Below, piece by piece: positions 1 through 5,934 of a stretch of DNA of 8,396 bases (its first letter is position 1; the number at the start of each line of letters is the position of its first letter). The DNA is taken from positions 1 through 8,396 of the forward strand of contig JACDCN010000077.1 in the NCBI GenBank assembly GCA_013817555.1, in the 5' to 3' direction. Source of the DNA: Actinomycetota bacterium. Lineage in GTDB: Bacteria; Actinomycetota; Thermoleophilia; Gaiellales; Gaiellaceae. Made by a program: the position numbers and the translations under genes. The notes under the pieces were generated by a model. That model did no database searches. It was not told where the DNA came from and saw only the letters and a program-made list of their open reading frames with translations.

Positions 1-84
1 CGCCTTTTCCTCGTCGTCGAGGAGGGCGTCGATCGCGAGATAGTCGAGCGGATCGAGCGCGGAAAGCTCGGTGGTCGTCGCCAC
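1..84 (-). CDS. Acyl-CoA dehydrogenase, glutaryl-CoA dehydrogenase-like (N-terminus only)
   Basis: Only the first 28 codons are in the window; the gene runs off the left edge. It opens with GTG at 84 and has a pattern of the type LDPLDYLAIDALLDDEEKA. This leader, ending in the acidic start of the first helix of an acyl-CoA dehydrogenase, is typical of glutaryl-CoA dehydrogenase-like proteins, which oxidise and decarboxylate glutaryl-CoA with FAD in lysine and tryptophan breakdown. No catalytic residue is visible, so the subfamily is tentative. The start is supported by a TAGGAT box seven bases upstream; an AGGA inside the same box could instead act as a ribosome binding site. The gene diverges from another acyl-CoA dehydrogenase across a 100-bp gap, which suggests shared control of acyl-CoA degradation. 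Confidence 0.6.
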   Translation of the reverse strand, partial: MATTTELSALDPLDYLAIDALLDDEEKA

Positions 85-91
85 GGATCAC

Positions 92-97
92 ATCCTA
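92..97 (-). promoter_or_regulatory. TAGGAT -10 box, leaderless-type, for the left-edge gene
   Basis: Read on the minus strand, TAGGAT lies seven bases before the GTG at 84. This is the TAnnnT hexamer and spacing seen at actinobacterial leaderless promoters, where transcription starts at the start codon. No clear -35 element is seen. The AGGA within it could also work as a Shine-Dalgarno sequence, so the two readings compete. The same hexamer precedes the SDR gene at 2554-2559. Confidence 0.4.
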
Positions 98-115
98 CGC
101 ACGCGTCCACCGGCC

Positions 116-146
116 TTGACCAAGCGCCGGAAGAGGCGCGTACACT
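116..146 (+). promoter_or_regulatory. Putative promoter of the medium-chain acyl-CoA dehydrogenase
   Basis: TTGACC (116-121) could be the -35 and TACACT (141-146) the -10, separated by 19 bases, a little longer than ideal. Transcription would start near 153, inside the palindrome at 150-167 and ahead of the AGGAG at 172-176, giving a leadered mRNA. The spacer holds an inverted repeat, GCGCC (124-128) and GGCGC (135-139), which might be a further protein-binding site. Assigned by eye only. Confidence 0.4.
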
Positions 147-149
147 TAT

Positions 150-167
150 TGACTGACTAGTCAATCG
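150..167. promoter_or_regulatory. FadR/TetR-type operator palindrome
   Basis: The 18-base site is centred between 158 and 159. Its inner ten bases, TGACTAGTCA, form a perfect palindrome, and the outer positions pair except at two places on each side. By eye it agrees at about 15 of 18 positions with the operator I recall for Bacillus subtilis FadR (TGAATGAMTANTCATTCA), a TetR-family repressor of fatty acid degradation that is released by long-chain acyl-CoA. It sits just downstream of the putative -10 box and before an acyl-CoA dehydrogenase, where a repressor would block transcription. No regulator gene is present in the window, so the bound protein is inferred. Confidence 0.55.
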
Positions 168-171
168 AAAC

Positions 172-176
172 AGGAG
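172..176 (+). promoter_or_regulatory. Ribosome binding site AGGAG
   Basis: AGGAG lies eight bases before the ATG at 185 and fixes that start. It is the clearest Shine-Dalgarno sequence in the window; most other genes here have weak ones or none. Confidence 0.75.
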
Positions 177-184
177 CCGACGAC

Positions 185-1366
185 ATGGCGCAGGTAGAGA
201 CGGGTGTTGCGGGCGTCTCGTTCGAGCTCTCGCCCGAGCAGCGCGAGCTCCGCGCGCTCGCGCGCGAGTTCGCCGACAAGGAGATCCGGCCGAAAGCAGC
301 CGAGTACGACGAGCACTCGACCCATCCGGTGGACGTGATCGCGAAGGCGCACGAGCTCGGTCTGATGAACTTGCACGTGCCCGAGTCGCTCGGCGGCATC
401 GGGCTCCCGTCGTTCGACGGCATGCTCGTCGGGGAGGAGCTGAACCGTGGGTGCTCGGGGATCGGCACCTCGATTGGCGCGAACGGCCTCGGTGCAGCGC
501 CCGTCCTGATCGCCGGCACCGAGGAGCAGAAGGAGCAATGGCTCCCTCCGCTACTCGAGGAGCCGATCCTCTGCTCGTTCGGCCTCAGCGAGCCAGACGC
601 GGGCTCCGACGTTGCGCGCATGAAGTCGACCGCCGTGCGTCAGGGCGACTCGTACATCCTGAACGGTTCGAAGACGTTCATCACGAACGCGGGCTACGCG
701 GCCTGGACGGTCGTGTTCGCGAAGACCGACCCGAGCAAGGGACATCGCGGCATCTCGGCGTTCATCGTGCCGATGAACACGCCCGGCGTGCAGATCGAGA
801 AGCATCTGGACAAGATGGGACAGCGCTCCACGGATACCTCCGCGTTCGGGCTCACCGACGTCGTCGTCTCGGCGGAGAACCGGTTGGGTGAGGAGGGCGA
901 GGGCTTCAAGATCGCGATGAAAACCCTCGACTTCACCCGGCCGGGAACCGCGGCCGGGGCGGTGGGGGTCGCGCAGGCGGCATTCGAGCACGCAGTCGAG
1001 TACGCGAAGGAGCGCGTCACCTTCGACGTGCCGATCGCCATGCACCAAGGGGTCAACTTCATGATCGCGGACATGGCGACCGAGATCGAGGCGGCGCGGC
1101 TGCTGGTCTGGCAGTCCGCGTGGCTGCACGACCAGGGCAAGCGCGCGACCCTCCAGTCATCGTTCGCGAAACGCTTCGCCGCGGACACCGCGATGAAGGT
1201 GACGACCGACGCCGTGCAGGTCTTCGGAGGCTACGGGTACATCAAGGAGTATCCGGTCGAGAAGCTGATGCGCGACGCGAAGCTCTTCCAGATCTACGAG
1301 GGAACGTCTCAAATCCAGCGGCTCGTGATCGCGAAGGAGATCTTCCTCCCAAGGGACGAGGACTAG
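185..1366 (+). CDS. Medium-chain-type acyl-CoA dehydrogenase
   Basis: A 393-residue FAD flavoprotein predicted to form the trans-2 double bond of acyl-CoA in the first step of beta-oxidation, passing electrons to electron transfer flavoprotein. The family's three parts are complete: an N-terminal helical domain (about 15-128), a middle beta domain (about 130-228) with the flavin-contacting LSEPDAGSD (134-142) and FITNAG (165-170), and a C-terminal helical domain (about 240-388). The catalytic base is Glu372 in QIYEGTSQIQR, the MCAD/SCAD position. Stretches such as LGLMNLHVPE, the TRP at 251-253, and EYPVEKLMRDAK closely resemble mammalian medium-chain acyl-CoA dehydrogenase, though chain length cannot be read reliably from sequence. 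The ATG is supported by AGGAG. A FadR-like palindrome upstream suggests acyl-CoA-responsive control. The stop TAG shares CTAG with the stop of the converging gene. Confidence 0.93.
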   Translation: MAQVETGVAGVSFELSPEQRELRALAREFADKEIRPKAAEYDEHSTHPVDVIAKAHELGLMNLHVPESLGGIGLPSFDGMLVGEELNRGCSGIGTSIGANGLGAAPVLIAGTEEQKEQWLPPLLEEPILCSFGLSEPDAGSDVARMKSTAVRQGDSYILNGSKTFITNAGYAAWTVVFAKTDPSKGHRGISAFIVPMNTPGVQIEKHLDKMGQRSTDTSAFGLTDVVVSAENRLGEEGEGFKIAMKTLDFTRPGTAAGAVGVAQAAFEHAVEYAKERVTFDVPIAMHQGVNFMIADMATEIEAARLLVWQSAWLHDQGKRATLQSSFAKRFAADTAMKVTTDAVQVFGGYGYIKEYPVEKLMRDAKLFQIYEGTSQIQRLVIAKEIFLPRDED

Positions 1367-2535
1367 GCCGCCAGCTCGCGCTGGAACGGCGGCAGGAAGC
1401 CGGGCGAGAAGCGCACGTCGCCTAGCCACGCCGCCACGCGCGCAGCCTCGACGTCCACCGCTTGAACGGCGTCTCGGCCGACGTCCTCGAGCAACCGAAA
1501 GACGATCTCGCCGTCGCGGCGCTGCGACCAGCCACCGACGACTCTGCCGTCCCACCACACGGTCGGCCCGGCATTGCCGTTGCTGTCGAACACGAGCGAA
1601 GCGTGCTTGCCGAGGTACCAATGGCGCTCCTTCCAGCCCATCGTCGTCGGGTCGAGCGTCGGCAACAGAGCGGCTGACGGCTCCAGCCTCTTTGTGCTAC
1701 CGAGGTCGTCAGCGAGGACGAATCCGACTTCGCCGCCGAGATCCACGACTGCATGTGGCACGGCCGCGAGCGCCGCGCGAGCCTCACGGGCCGTCCAACC
1801 TGTCCACCAGCGGATGTCGGTCTCGGTCGCCGGCCCGAAGGCGGCGAGCCAACGGCGCAGGAGCTGGGCCTGCGCGGCTCCCTGCTCGACGGCAGTGATA
1901 GGGCCGCCCAGCCAGGTCTCGATCGGCGCCCAGCGGTACTCACCGTTGATCCAGGTCCCGCGAGGACGGACGCGGACAATCCGACCCTCCATCGCCAGCT
2001 GCGGAAGGACGCGCGATCCGACACTCTGGGTCGCTTCGAACTTCGTGCCGGACGCCACGCGAAGCCGTTTGGCCAGGATCGGGATCTGGGCAACCAGCTC
2101 TCTGGTCGACGCTTCGCCTCTTTCCTCGAGGGCCTTGCGAGCAGACGACAGCGCGCGGGTGAGCCACGCCGCGGGCCGGGACGAGATGCCGCTGTCCGCG
2201 ATCATCTGCTCCACCCGGCGGCGCTCGCGGGCGGCGATCGACCGCGTGCAAGCCGCGTAGATGACGGGAACAAGCTCGCGTGGCACGGCGAAGAGTGTTC
2301 GGCGCATGCCGAGCATGCGGACGAGCGTCCGATCCTCGTACAGCTCGCGCTCGATATCAGTCGGCTGAACGTCTGCTCTTGCTTGGATGGAGAGAAAGAC
2401 GGTGACGGGATCGGTGGAATGCAGGACCACGACGGAGCTCGCTGCCGCGAGCGCGCTGCCCGCCCGCTTCTCGGGCGAGAGGAGATGTCGATCGACGAGC
2501 CGCGCTCGCCGTTCTGCCACGTCGATCCGGTGCAC
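1363..2535 (-). CDS. Winged-helix DNA-binding protein, AlkZ/HTH_42 superfamily
   Basis: A 390-residue protein of the DUF1006/HTH_42 family, which contains the AlkZ and YcaQ DNA glycosylases that remove alkylated or crosslinked bases. Family features seen are an N-terminal winged-helix region with LHSTDPVTVFLSIQAR (38-53), LVRMLGMRRTLFAVPREL (71-88), FGPATETDIRWWTGW (233-247), and VWWDGRVVGGW (327-337) in the C-terminal barrel. Active AlkZ-type enzymes carry QxQ or QxD; here the equivalent place appears to read Gln51-Ala-Arg53, so glycosylase activity is doubtful and the protein may only bind DNA or nucleotides. The GTG at 2535 is a moderate choice: a TAGAAC box six bases upstream fits a leaderless start, but a GTG at codon 6 (2520) is also possible. 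It diverges from the SDR gene by 30 bp. Confidence 0.85.
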   Translation of the reverse strand: MHRIDVAERRARLVDRHLLSPEKRAGSALAAASSVVVLHSTDPVTVFLSIQARADVQPTDIERELYEDRTLVRMLGMRRTLFAVPRELVPVIYAACTRSIAARERRRVEQMIADSGISSRPAAWLTRALSSARKALEERGEASTRELVAQIPILAKRLRVASGTKFEATQSVGSRVLPQLAMEGRIVRVRPRGTWINGEYRWAPIETWLGGPITAVEQGAAQAQLLRRWLAAFGPATETDIRWWTGWTAREARAALAAVPHAVVDLGGEVGFVLADDLGSTKRLEPSAALLPTLDPTTMGWKERHWYLGKHASLVFDSNGNAGPTVWWDGRVVGGWSQRRDGEIVFRLLEDVGRDAVQAVDVEAARVAAWLGDVRFSPGFLPPFQRELAA

Positions 2536-2553
2536 CGCACGGTTCTACCAGCG

Positions 2554-2559
2554 TAGGAT
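2554..2559 (+). promoter_or_regulatory. TAGGAT -10 box (or AGGA ribosome binding site) of the SDR gene
   Basis: TAGGAT ends six bases before the GTG at 2566, the placement expected if transcription begins at the start codon. The embedded AGGA (2555-2558), seven bases from the GTG, is also an acceptable Shine-Dalgarno sequence, so sequence alone does not decide. On the opposite strand TAGAAC (2547-2542) sits six bases before the divergent GTG at 2535, with C in place of the usual final T. Confidence 0.4.
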
Positions 2560-2565
2560 CGCGCG

Positions 2566-3399
2566 GTGGCGCTCGAGATCGATCTCACCGGCCGGGTCGC
2601 TCTCGTCACCGGGGGTTCGCGCGGTCTGGGGCGCGCAGATGCGCTCACCCTTGCGCGCGCGGGAGCGGATGTGGCGATCGCGGACATCCTGGTGGAATCG
2701 GAGGTCTCCGAGGAGACCGACCGCTGGGGCGCGCTCGCAACGGCGGCGCGCGCGCAGGGCATGGTCTACACCGAGTCGACTGCCGCCGAGATCCGCGCGA
2801 TGGGTCGGCGCGCACTGGCGCTCAAGTGCGACGTCACCGACCGCGAGCAGGTGGCCTCGACGGTGGCGCGGACGGTCGAGGAGCTCGGCTCTGTCGACAT
2901 CCTCGTGAACAACGCCGCCACGCTCGACCATGTGGGTCAGATCGGGGATCAGAGCCCTGAACTCTGGGAGCGTGACCTGCGCGTGAACCTGGGCGGCTCG
3001 TTCAACTGCGCACAGGCCGTGTGGCCGCACATGAAGGAGCGTGGATGGGGTCGCATCATCAACATGGCCTCCGTCGCGGGCACGCTCGGCGGCTTCGGCC
3101 AGGCGAGCTACTCCACGACCAAGGCCGGGGCGCTCGGGCTCACGCGCACACTGGCTATGGAGGGCGCTCGGCACGGCATCACGTGCAACGCGATCGTCCC
3201 CGGGGTGATCGGAACCGAGGCTTTCAACATGGCGAACGCCGCGATGAACGAGCGCATCGTCGCGCGCACGGCGTTGAAGCGGCCCGGCGAGCCTCAGGAC
3301 ATCGCGAACGCCATCGCGTTTCTCTGCTCGGATCTGGCGTCCTACATCACCGGGGTGGGCCTGTACGTTTCCGGTGGAGTCGAGCTCTTCGTCTTCTGA
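2566..3399 (+). CDS. Short-chain dehydrogenase/reductase (SDR) with extended cofactor-domain insert
   Basis: A 277-residue classical SDR oxidoreductase, expected to interconvert a hydroxyl and a keto group with a nicotinamide cofactor; the substrate is unknown. Visible motifs are the dinucleotide-binding TGGSRGLG (15-22), NNAA (115-118, usual form NNAG), Asn141, Ser169, and the catalytic Tyr182 and Lys186 in YSTTK. Asp40 at the end of the second strand suggests NAD(H). Between that strand and the next (about 41-80) lies a long segment including ETDRWG and VYTESTAAE that most SDRs of about 250 residues lack; inserts here occur in certain actinobacterial subfamilies, including mycofactocin-linked ones, but no mycofactocin gene is in the window. 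Often annotated as 3-oxoacyl-ACP reductase, which is unproven here. It is the first gene of a tight three-gene run, ending three bases before the next start. Confidence 0.9.
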   Translation: MALEIDLTGRVALVTGGSRGLGRADALTLARAGADVAIADILVESEVSEETDRWGALATAARAQGMVYTESTAAEIRAMGRRALALKCDVTDREQVASTVARTVEELGSVDILVNNAATLDHVGQIGDQSPELWERDLRVNLGGSFNCAQAVWPHMKERGWGRIINMASVAGTLGGFGQASYSTTKAGALGLTRTLAMEGARHGITCNAIVPGVIGTEAFNMANAAMNERIVARTALKRPGEPQDIANAIAFLCSDLASYITGVGLYVSGGVELFVF

Positions 3400-3402
3400 G
3401 CC

Positions 3403-4041
3403 ATGGACACCGCATCGCAAGATCCACAGAGCGTCCTCGCCGCCATTGACGGCTCCGAGCGCTTCCTCGTGCAGCAGGTGTTCAAGCCGCTCGGGAACGA
3501 GTATCGGATCAGCATTCCCTCGCCCGGCACGACGGAGGAGGGCCCACCGCTGCTCTTCGTCAAGCAGAAGAAGCTGTCGATCAAGGAGGACATCCGCTTC
3601 CGGCTCGCCCCGGACGCCGAATCGCACGTCTTCATGATCAAGTCGAAGACCGCGTTCGAGTTCCGCGGCCGCCATGAGGTGCTCGACGAGCAGGGTCAGG
3701 TGATCGGGCTGCTCGAGAAGGCGTTCGGTAAGTCGCTCCTCCGCAGCCACTGGGTCGTGCGCGATGCCGCCGGCACGGAGCTCTTTGAGGCGCACGAGGC
3801 CAGCTGGGTGATCGCTCTCGTTCGTCGGCTCGCGGGACTCATATCGGACTGGCTGTCCGCGCTCACCTGGCTGCCGTTCAACTTCGTGCTCCTCCGAGAC
3901 GGTCAGCAGGTCGCCACCTACCGGCGGGTGCTCGGCAAACTTCGCGACCGTTACGTGCTCGAGCTCGGACCCGAGTTCCCGGGTGATCGTCGGCTCGTGC
4001 TGGCTTTCGCAGTCGCGCTCGACGCGCTCCAAGACCGCTAG
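3403..4041 (+). CDS. LURP-one-related (tubby-like C-terminal fold) protein
   Basis: A 212-residue protein whose pattern matches the LURP-one-related family, relatives of tubby C-terminal domains and phospholipid scramblases: FLVQQ near the start (21-25), repeated strands such as LFVKQKKLSIKEDIRF (51-66) and FMIKSKTAFEFRGRHEVLD (77-95), a turn at DEQGQVIGLLEKA (95-107), and a C-terminal hydrophobic helix (about 195-210, after GDRR) that in this fold threads the barrel. A tryptophan-containing hydrophobic stretch at about 134-164 may contact membrane. Bacterial members have no well-settled function; lipid or membrane association is inferred from the fold. The ATG lies three bases after the SDR stop and has no good Shine-Dalgarno sequence, so translation is probably coupled to the SDR gene. 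The VanW-domain gene follows after 12 bases. Confidence 0.75.
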   Translation: MDTASQDPQSVLAAIDGSERFLVQQVFKPLGNEYRISIPSPGTTEEGPPLLFVKQKKLSIKEDIRFRLAPDAESHVFMIKSKTAFEFRGRHEVLDEQGQVIGLLEKAFGKSLLRSHWVVRDAAGTELFEAHEASWVIALVRRLAGLISDWLSALTWLPFNFVLLRDGQQVATYRRVLGKLRDRYVLELGPEFPGDRRLVLAFAVALDALQDR

Positions 4042-4049
4042 CCGCCAGC

Positions 4050-4055
4050 TAAAAT
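4050..4055 (+). promoter_or_regulatory. TAAAAT -10-like box overlapping the VanW-gene start
   Basis: TAAAAT is AT-rich for this region and identical to the box before the sirtuin gene. It overlaps the annotated ATG (4054-4056). If it is used as a -10, transcription would start near 4062 and translation would have to begin at the in-frame GTG at 4066. It may be coincidental if the gene is read only from upstream. Confidence 0.25.
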
Positions 4056-5934
4056 GCGGCGTCCGGTGCGCGCCGACTCGCCTCTTATTGCCCCGCGCGC
4101 GCGTCGACGCGCGCGAAGCCGAACGCTCTTCGTCGGGCTCGCACTCGTCGCGGGTCTCTTCGCGGTGGTCGGGGTGTTGCTCGGGCTCGTGTTCGCGGGG
4201 TCGTCTCACGAGCTTGCTGCCGGCGCACGCGTGGCAGGCGTCGACGTAGGCGGGCTCACACAACGCGAGGCCGTCGCGAAGCTGGACGGGCTGTTCTTAG
4301 ACGTCGCGGGCGATCCTGTGAAGTTTGCTGCGGGCGGAGAGTCGTTCGCGTTCGCCGCGAACCAGCTCGGTGTCAAACCGGACTGGGCCGGCGCGGTTGC
4401 CGCGGCTGGACGGGCGGGCGACGGGTTTGGCCCGATCCGGGGATTCCGGCGCCTGCACACCCGCTTTTTCGGAGCCGAGGTGCTGCCGCGCCTCGCGGTC
4501 TCCGACGCCGCGCTCGATTTCGCTCTCGAGCGCATCGCCGACTCGGTCGATCGGGCTCCGAAGGATGCGGCGCTGGTGCGAAGAGGGCTCGAGATCGAGT
4601 CCGTTCCCGAGCAGGTCGGCCGCAGGCTCGCGCGAGAAGAGGCAGCGCACGCGGTGGTTCGAGGGCTGGGCTCGCTCGAACGTCTGCATGCCCCGATCCC
4701 GCTGCCCGTCGTTGTCGACGCGCCGGATGTCACCGCACGTGCACTTGCACCCTCGGCCCGCCGGGCCCGAGTCGCTCTCTCCGGACACGTCGTCCTACGC
4801 GGAGCCAGGCGCAGCTTCAAGGTCTCACCCCGGCGAATCGCGACGCTCCTCTCGCTTCCGAGTGACGGCGGATCCCGTCTCGCAATCGCCGGGCCGCGTG
4901 CAGACGCGTACTTCCGCGCGCTCGCCGAGCGTGTCGGGAAGCCGCCGGCGAACGCCGGCTTCGCCGTCTCCGGCGAGAGCGTTCAGATCGTCCCTTCGCG
5001 AAACGGCACGGAGCTCGACATTCGCCGGGCAGCGCGGGCGCTACTCCGGGCGGCGACATCGAGGACGAACCGGGTCGCGACGCTCACCATCGCGCGGGCC
5101 GCGCCGGAGCGGACTACCGCCGAAGCGCTCGCCATGGGCATCGATCGCCGGTTGTCGGCCTACAAGACTTACAACTCGGGCACGTCGGATCGCATCTCGA
5201 ACCTCCGCCTCGGGGTGTCGCTCCTGGACGACACGCTCGTGCCGCCTGGCGGAACGTTCTCGCTGAACGAGACGATCGGAGAGCGGACCGAGGAGAAAGG
5301 ATTCCGTTCAGCTCCCGTGATCATCGGCACCGAATATGCGGAGGAGATCGGCGGGGGCACGTCGCAGGTGGCGACGACGGTGTTCAACGCCGCCTGGGAG
5401 GCGGGTCTCAAGATCACCGAGCGAAACGCCCACGCTCTGTACATCAGCCGCTACCAGTTGGGGCGTGACGCGACCGTGTACTGGCCGTCGCTCGATCTCG
5501 AGTTTGTCAACGACACGACGAAGTGGGTGCTGGTGAAGGGCTTCGCCGAATACGACGGGATCGTGGTCGCGATCTACGGAGGCGAGGACCGCCGCGTCGA
5601 CAGCTCCCCTGGGACGATGAGAATCACCGGCCCGGTCGTGGTCGAGCGCGAGAAAGACCCGACTCTGGCGCGCGGCAGGACAGTCGTCGAAGAAGGAGGC
5701 ACGCCGCCGAGTGCCACCTCTGTCACGCGCACGATCTATGACAGTAACGGGACCATGCTGCGCACCGAGACCTGGAACACGTCCTACAAGTCTTATGCGC
5801 GAATCATCCGAATCGGCACGAAGCCTCCGAAGCCCCTGAAGCCGCCCGCGAAGGCTCCCAAGGCCCCGGCGGGCGAAACGCAGAAGACCCCGCCCGGCGA
5901 GCGCGCGAGCTCTACTCCTCCTTCGGCTCCGTAG
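4054..5934 (+). CDS. Membrane-anchored VanW-domain protein with peptidoglycan-binding-like repeats
   Basis: A 626-residue envelope protein. The arginine-rich cytoplasmic end (about 1-23) is followed by one membrane helix (about 24-48) and a large outside part. Residues about 55-215 and 225-350 look like two PG_binding_4-type modules (for example LAVSDAALDFALERIAD, then VQIVPSRNGTELDIRRAAR). The VanW domain spans about 368-500, with YNSGTSDRISNLRLGVSLLD, the PPGGTFSLNETIGERT segment, and GGGTSQVATTVFNAAWEAGL. Residues about 520-590 resemble a G5-type module, and the tail is Pro/Lys/Ala-rich. VanW proteins are linked to cell-wall biology; the name comes from vancomycin-resistance clusters, but no van genes are here and resistance should not be assumed. 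The ATG overlaps a TAAAAT box and has no clear ribosome binding site; GTG at 4066 (codon 5) is an alternative. Its last 23 bases overlap the converging thioesterase gene. Confidence 0.88.
   Translation: MRRPVRADSPLIAPRARRRARSRTLFVGLALVAGLFAVVGVLLGLVFAGSSHELAAGARVAGVDVGGLTQREAVAKLDGLFLDVAGDPVKFAAGGESFAFAANQLGVKPDWAGAVAAAGRAGDGFGPIRGFRRLHTRFFGAEVLPRLAVSDAALDFALERIADSVDRAPKDAALVRRGLEIESVPEQVGRRLAREEAAHAVVRGLGSLERLHAPIPLPVVVDAPDVTARALAPSARRARVALSGHVVLRGARRSFKVSPRRIATLLSLPSDGGSRLAIAGPRADAYFRALAERVGKPPANAGFAVSGESVQIVPSRNGTELDIRRAARALLRAATSRTNRVATLTIARAAPERTTAEALAMGIDRRLSAYKTYNSGTSDRISNLRLGVSLLDDTLVPPGGTFSLNETIGERTEEKGFRSAPVIIGTEYAEEIGGGTSQVATTVFNAAWEAGLKITERNAHALYISRYQLGRDATVYWPSLDLEFVNDTTKWVLVKGFAEYDGIVVAIYGGEDRRVDSSPGTMRITGPVVVEREKDPTLARGRTVVEEGGTPPSATSVTRTIYDSNGTMLRTETWNTSYKSYARIIRIGTKPPKPLKPPAKAPKAPAGETQKTPPGERASSTPPSAP
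4096..4115. repeat. 20-bp perfect palindrome centred on GTCGAC
   Basis: Alternating CG on both sides of GTCGAC (4103-4108) makes a perfect 20-base palindrome inside the VanW-gene coding sequence, encoding part of the Arg/Ala-rich cytoplasmic end. In mRNA it could fold into a very stable hairpin about 40 bases after the start. It is most simply explained by GC-rich Arg and Ala codons. Confidence 0.6.

Noticed and set aside
551..1129. Antisense frame within the acyl-CoA dehydrogenase gene
   Set aside because: Low-complexity, His/Arg-rich translation; the sense frame contains complete catalytic and flavin motifs.
1753..2556. A 267-codon plus-strand frame opposite the winged-helix gene
   Set aside because: Arg/Gly/Asp-rich with no domain; the minus-strand frame carries the family motifs.
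2536..2565. A TA-sharing divergent -10 pair (TAGGAT with TACGCT at 2555-2550) like that at 6335-6344
   Set aside because: TACGCT lies 14 bases from the GTG at 2535, so the leaderless spacing fails; TAGAAC fits the spacing better but does not share the TA.
2545..4263. A 572-codon open frame on the minus strand opposite the SDR and LURP-one-related genes
   Set aside because: Its product is rich in His, Arg and Glu with no recognisable domain, and it lies opposite two genes with clear motifs. Long antisense frames are expected in GC-rich coding DNA.
4054..5934. Vancomycin-resistance function for the VanW-domain gene
   Set aside because: No vanHAX-type or two-component genes are present; VanW domains are widespread in wall-associated proteins without resistance roles.
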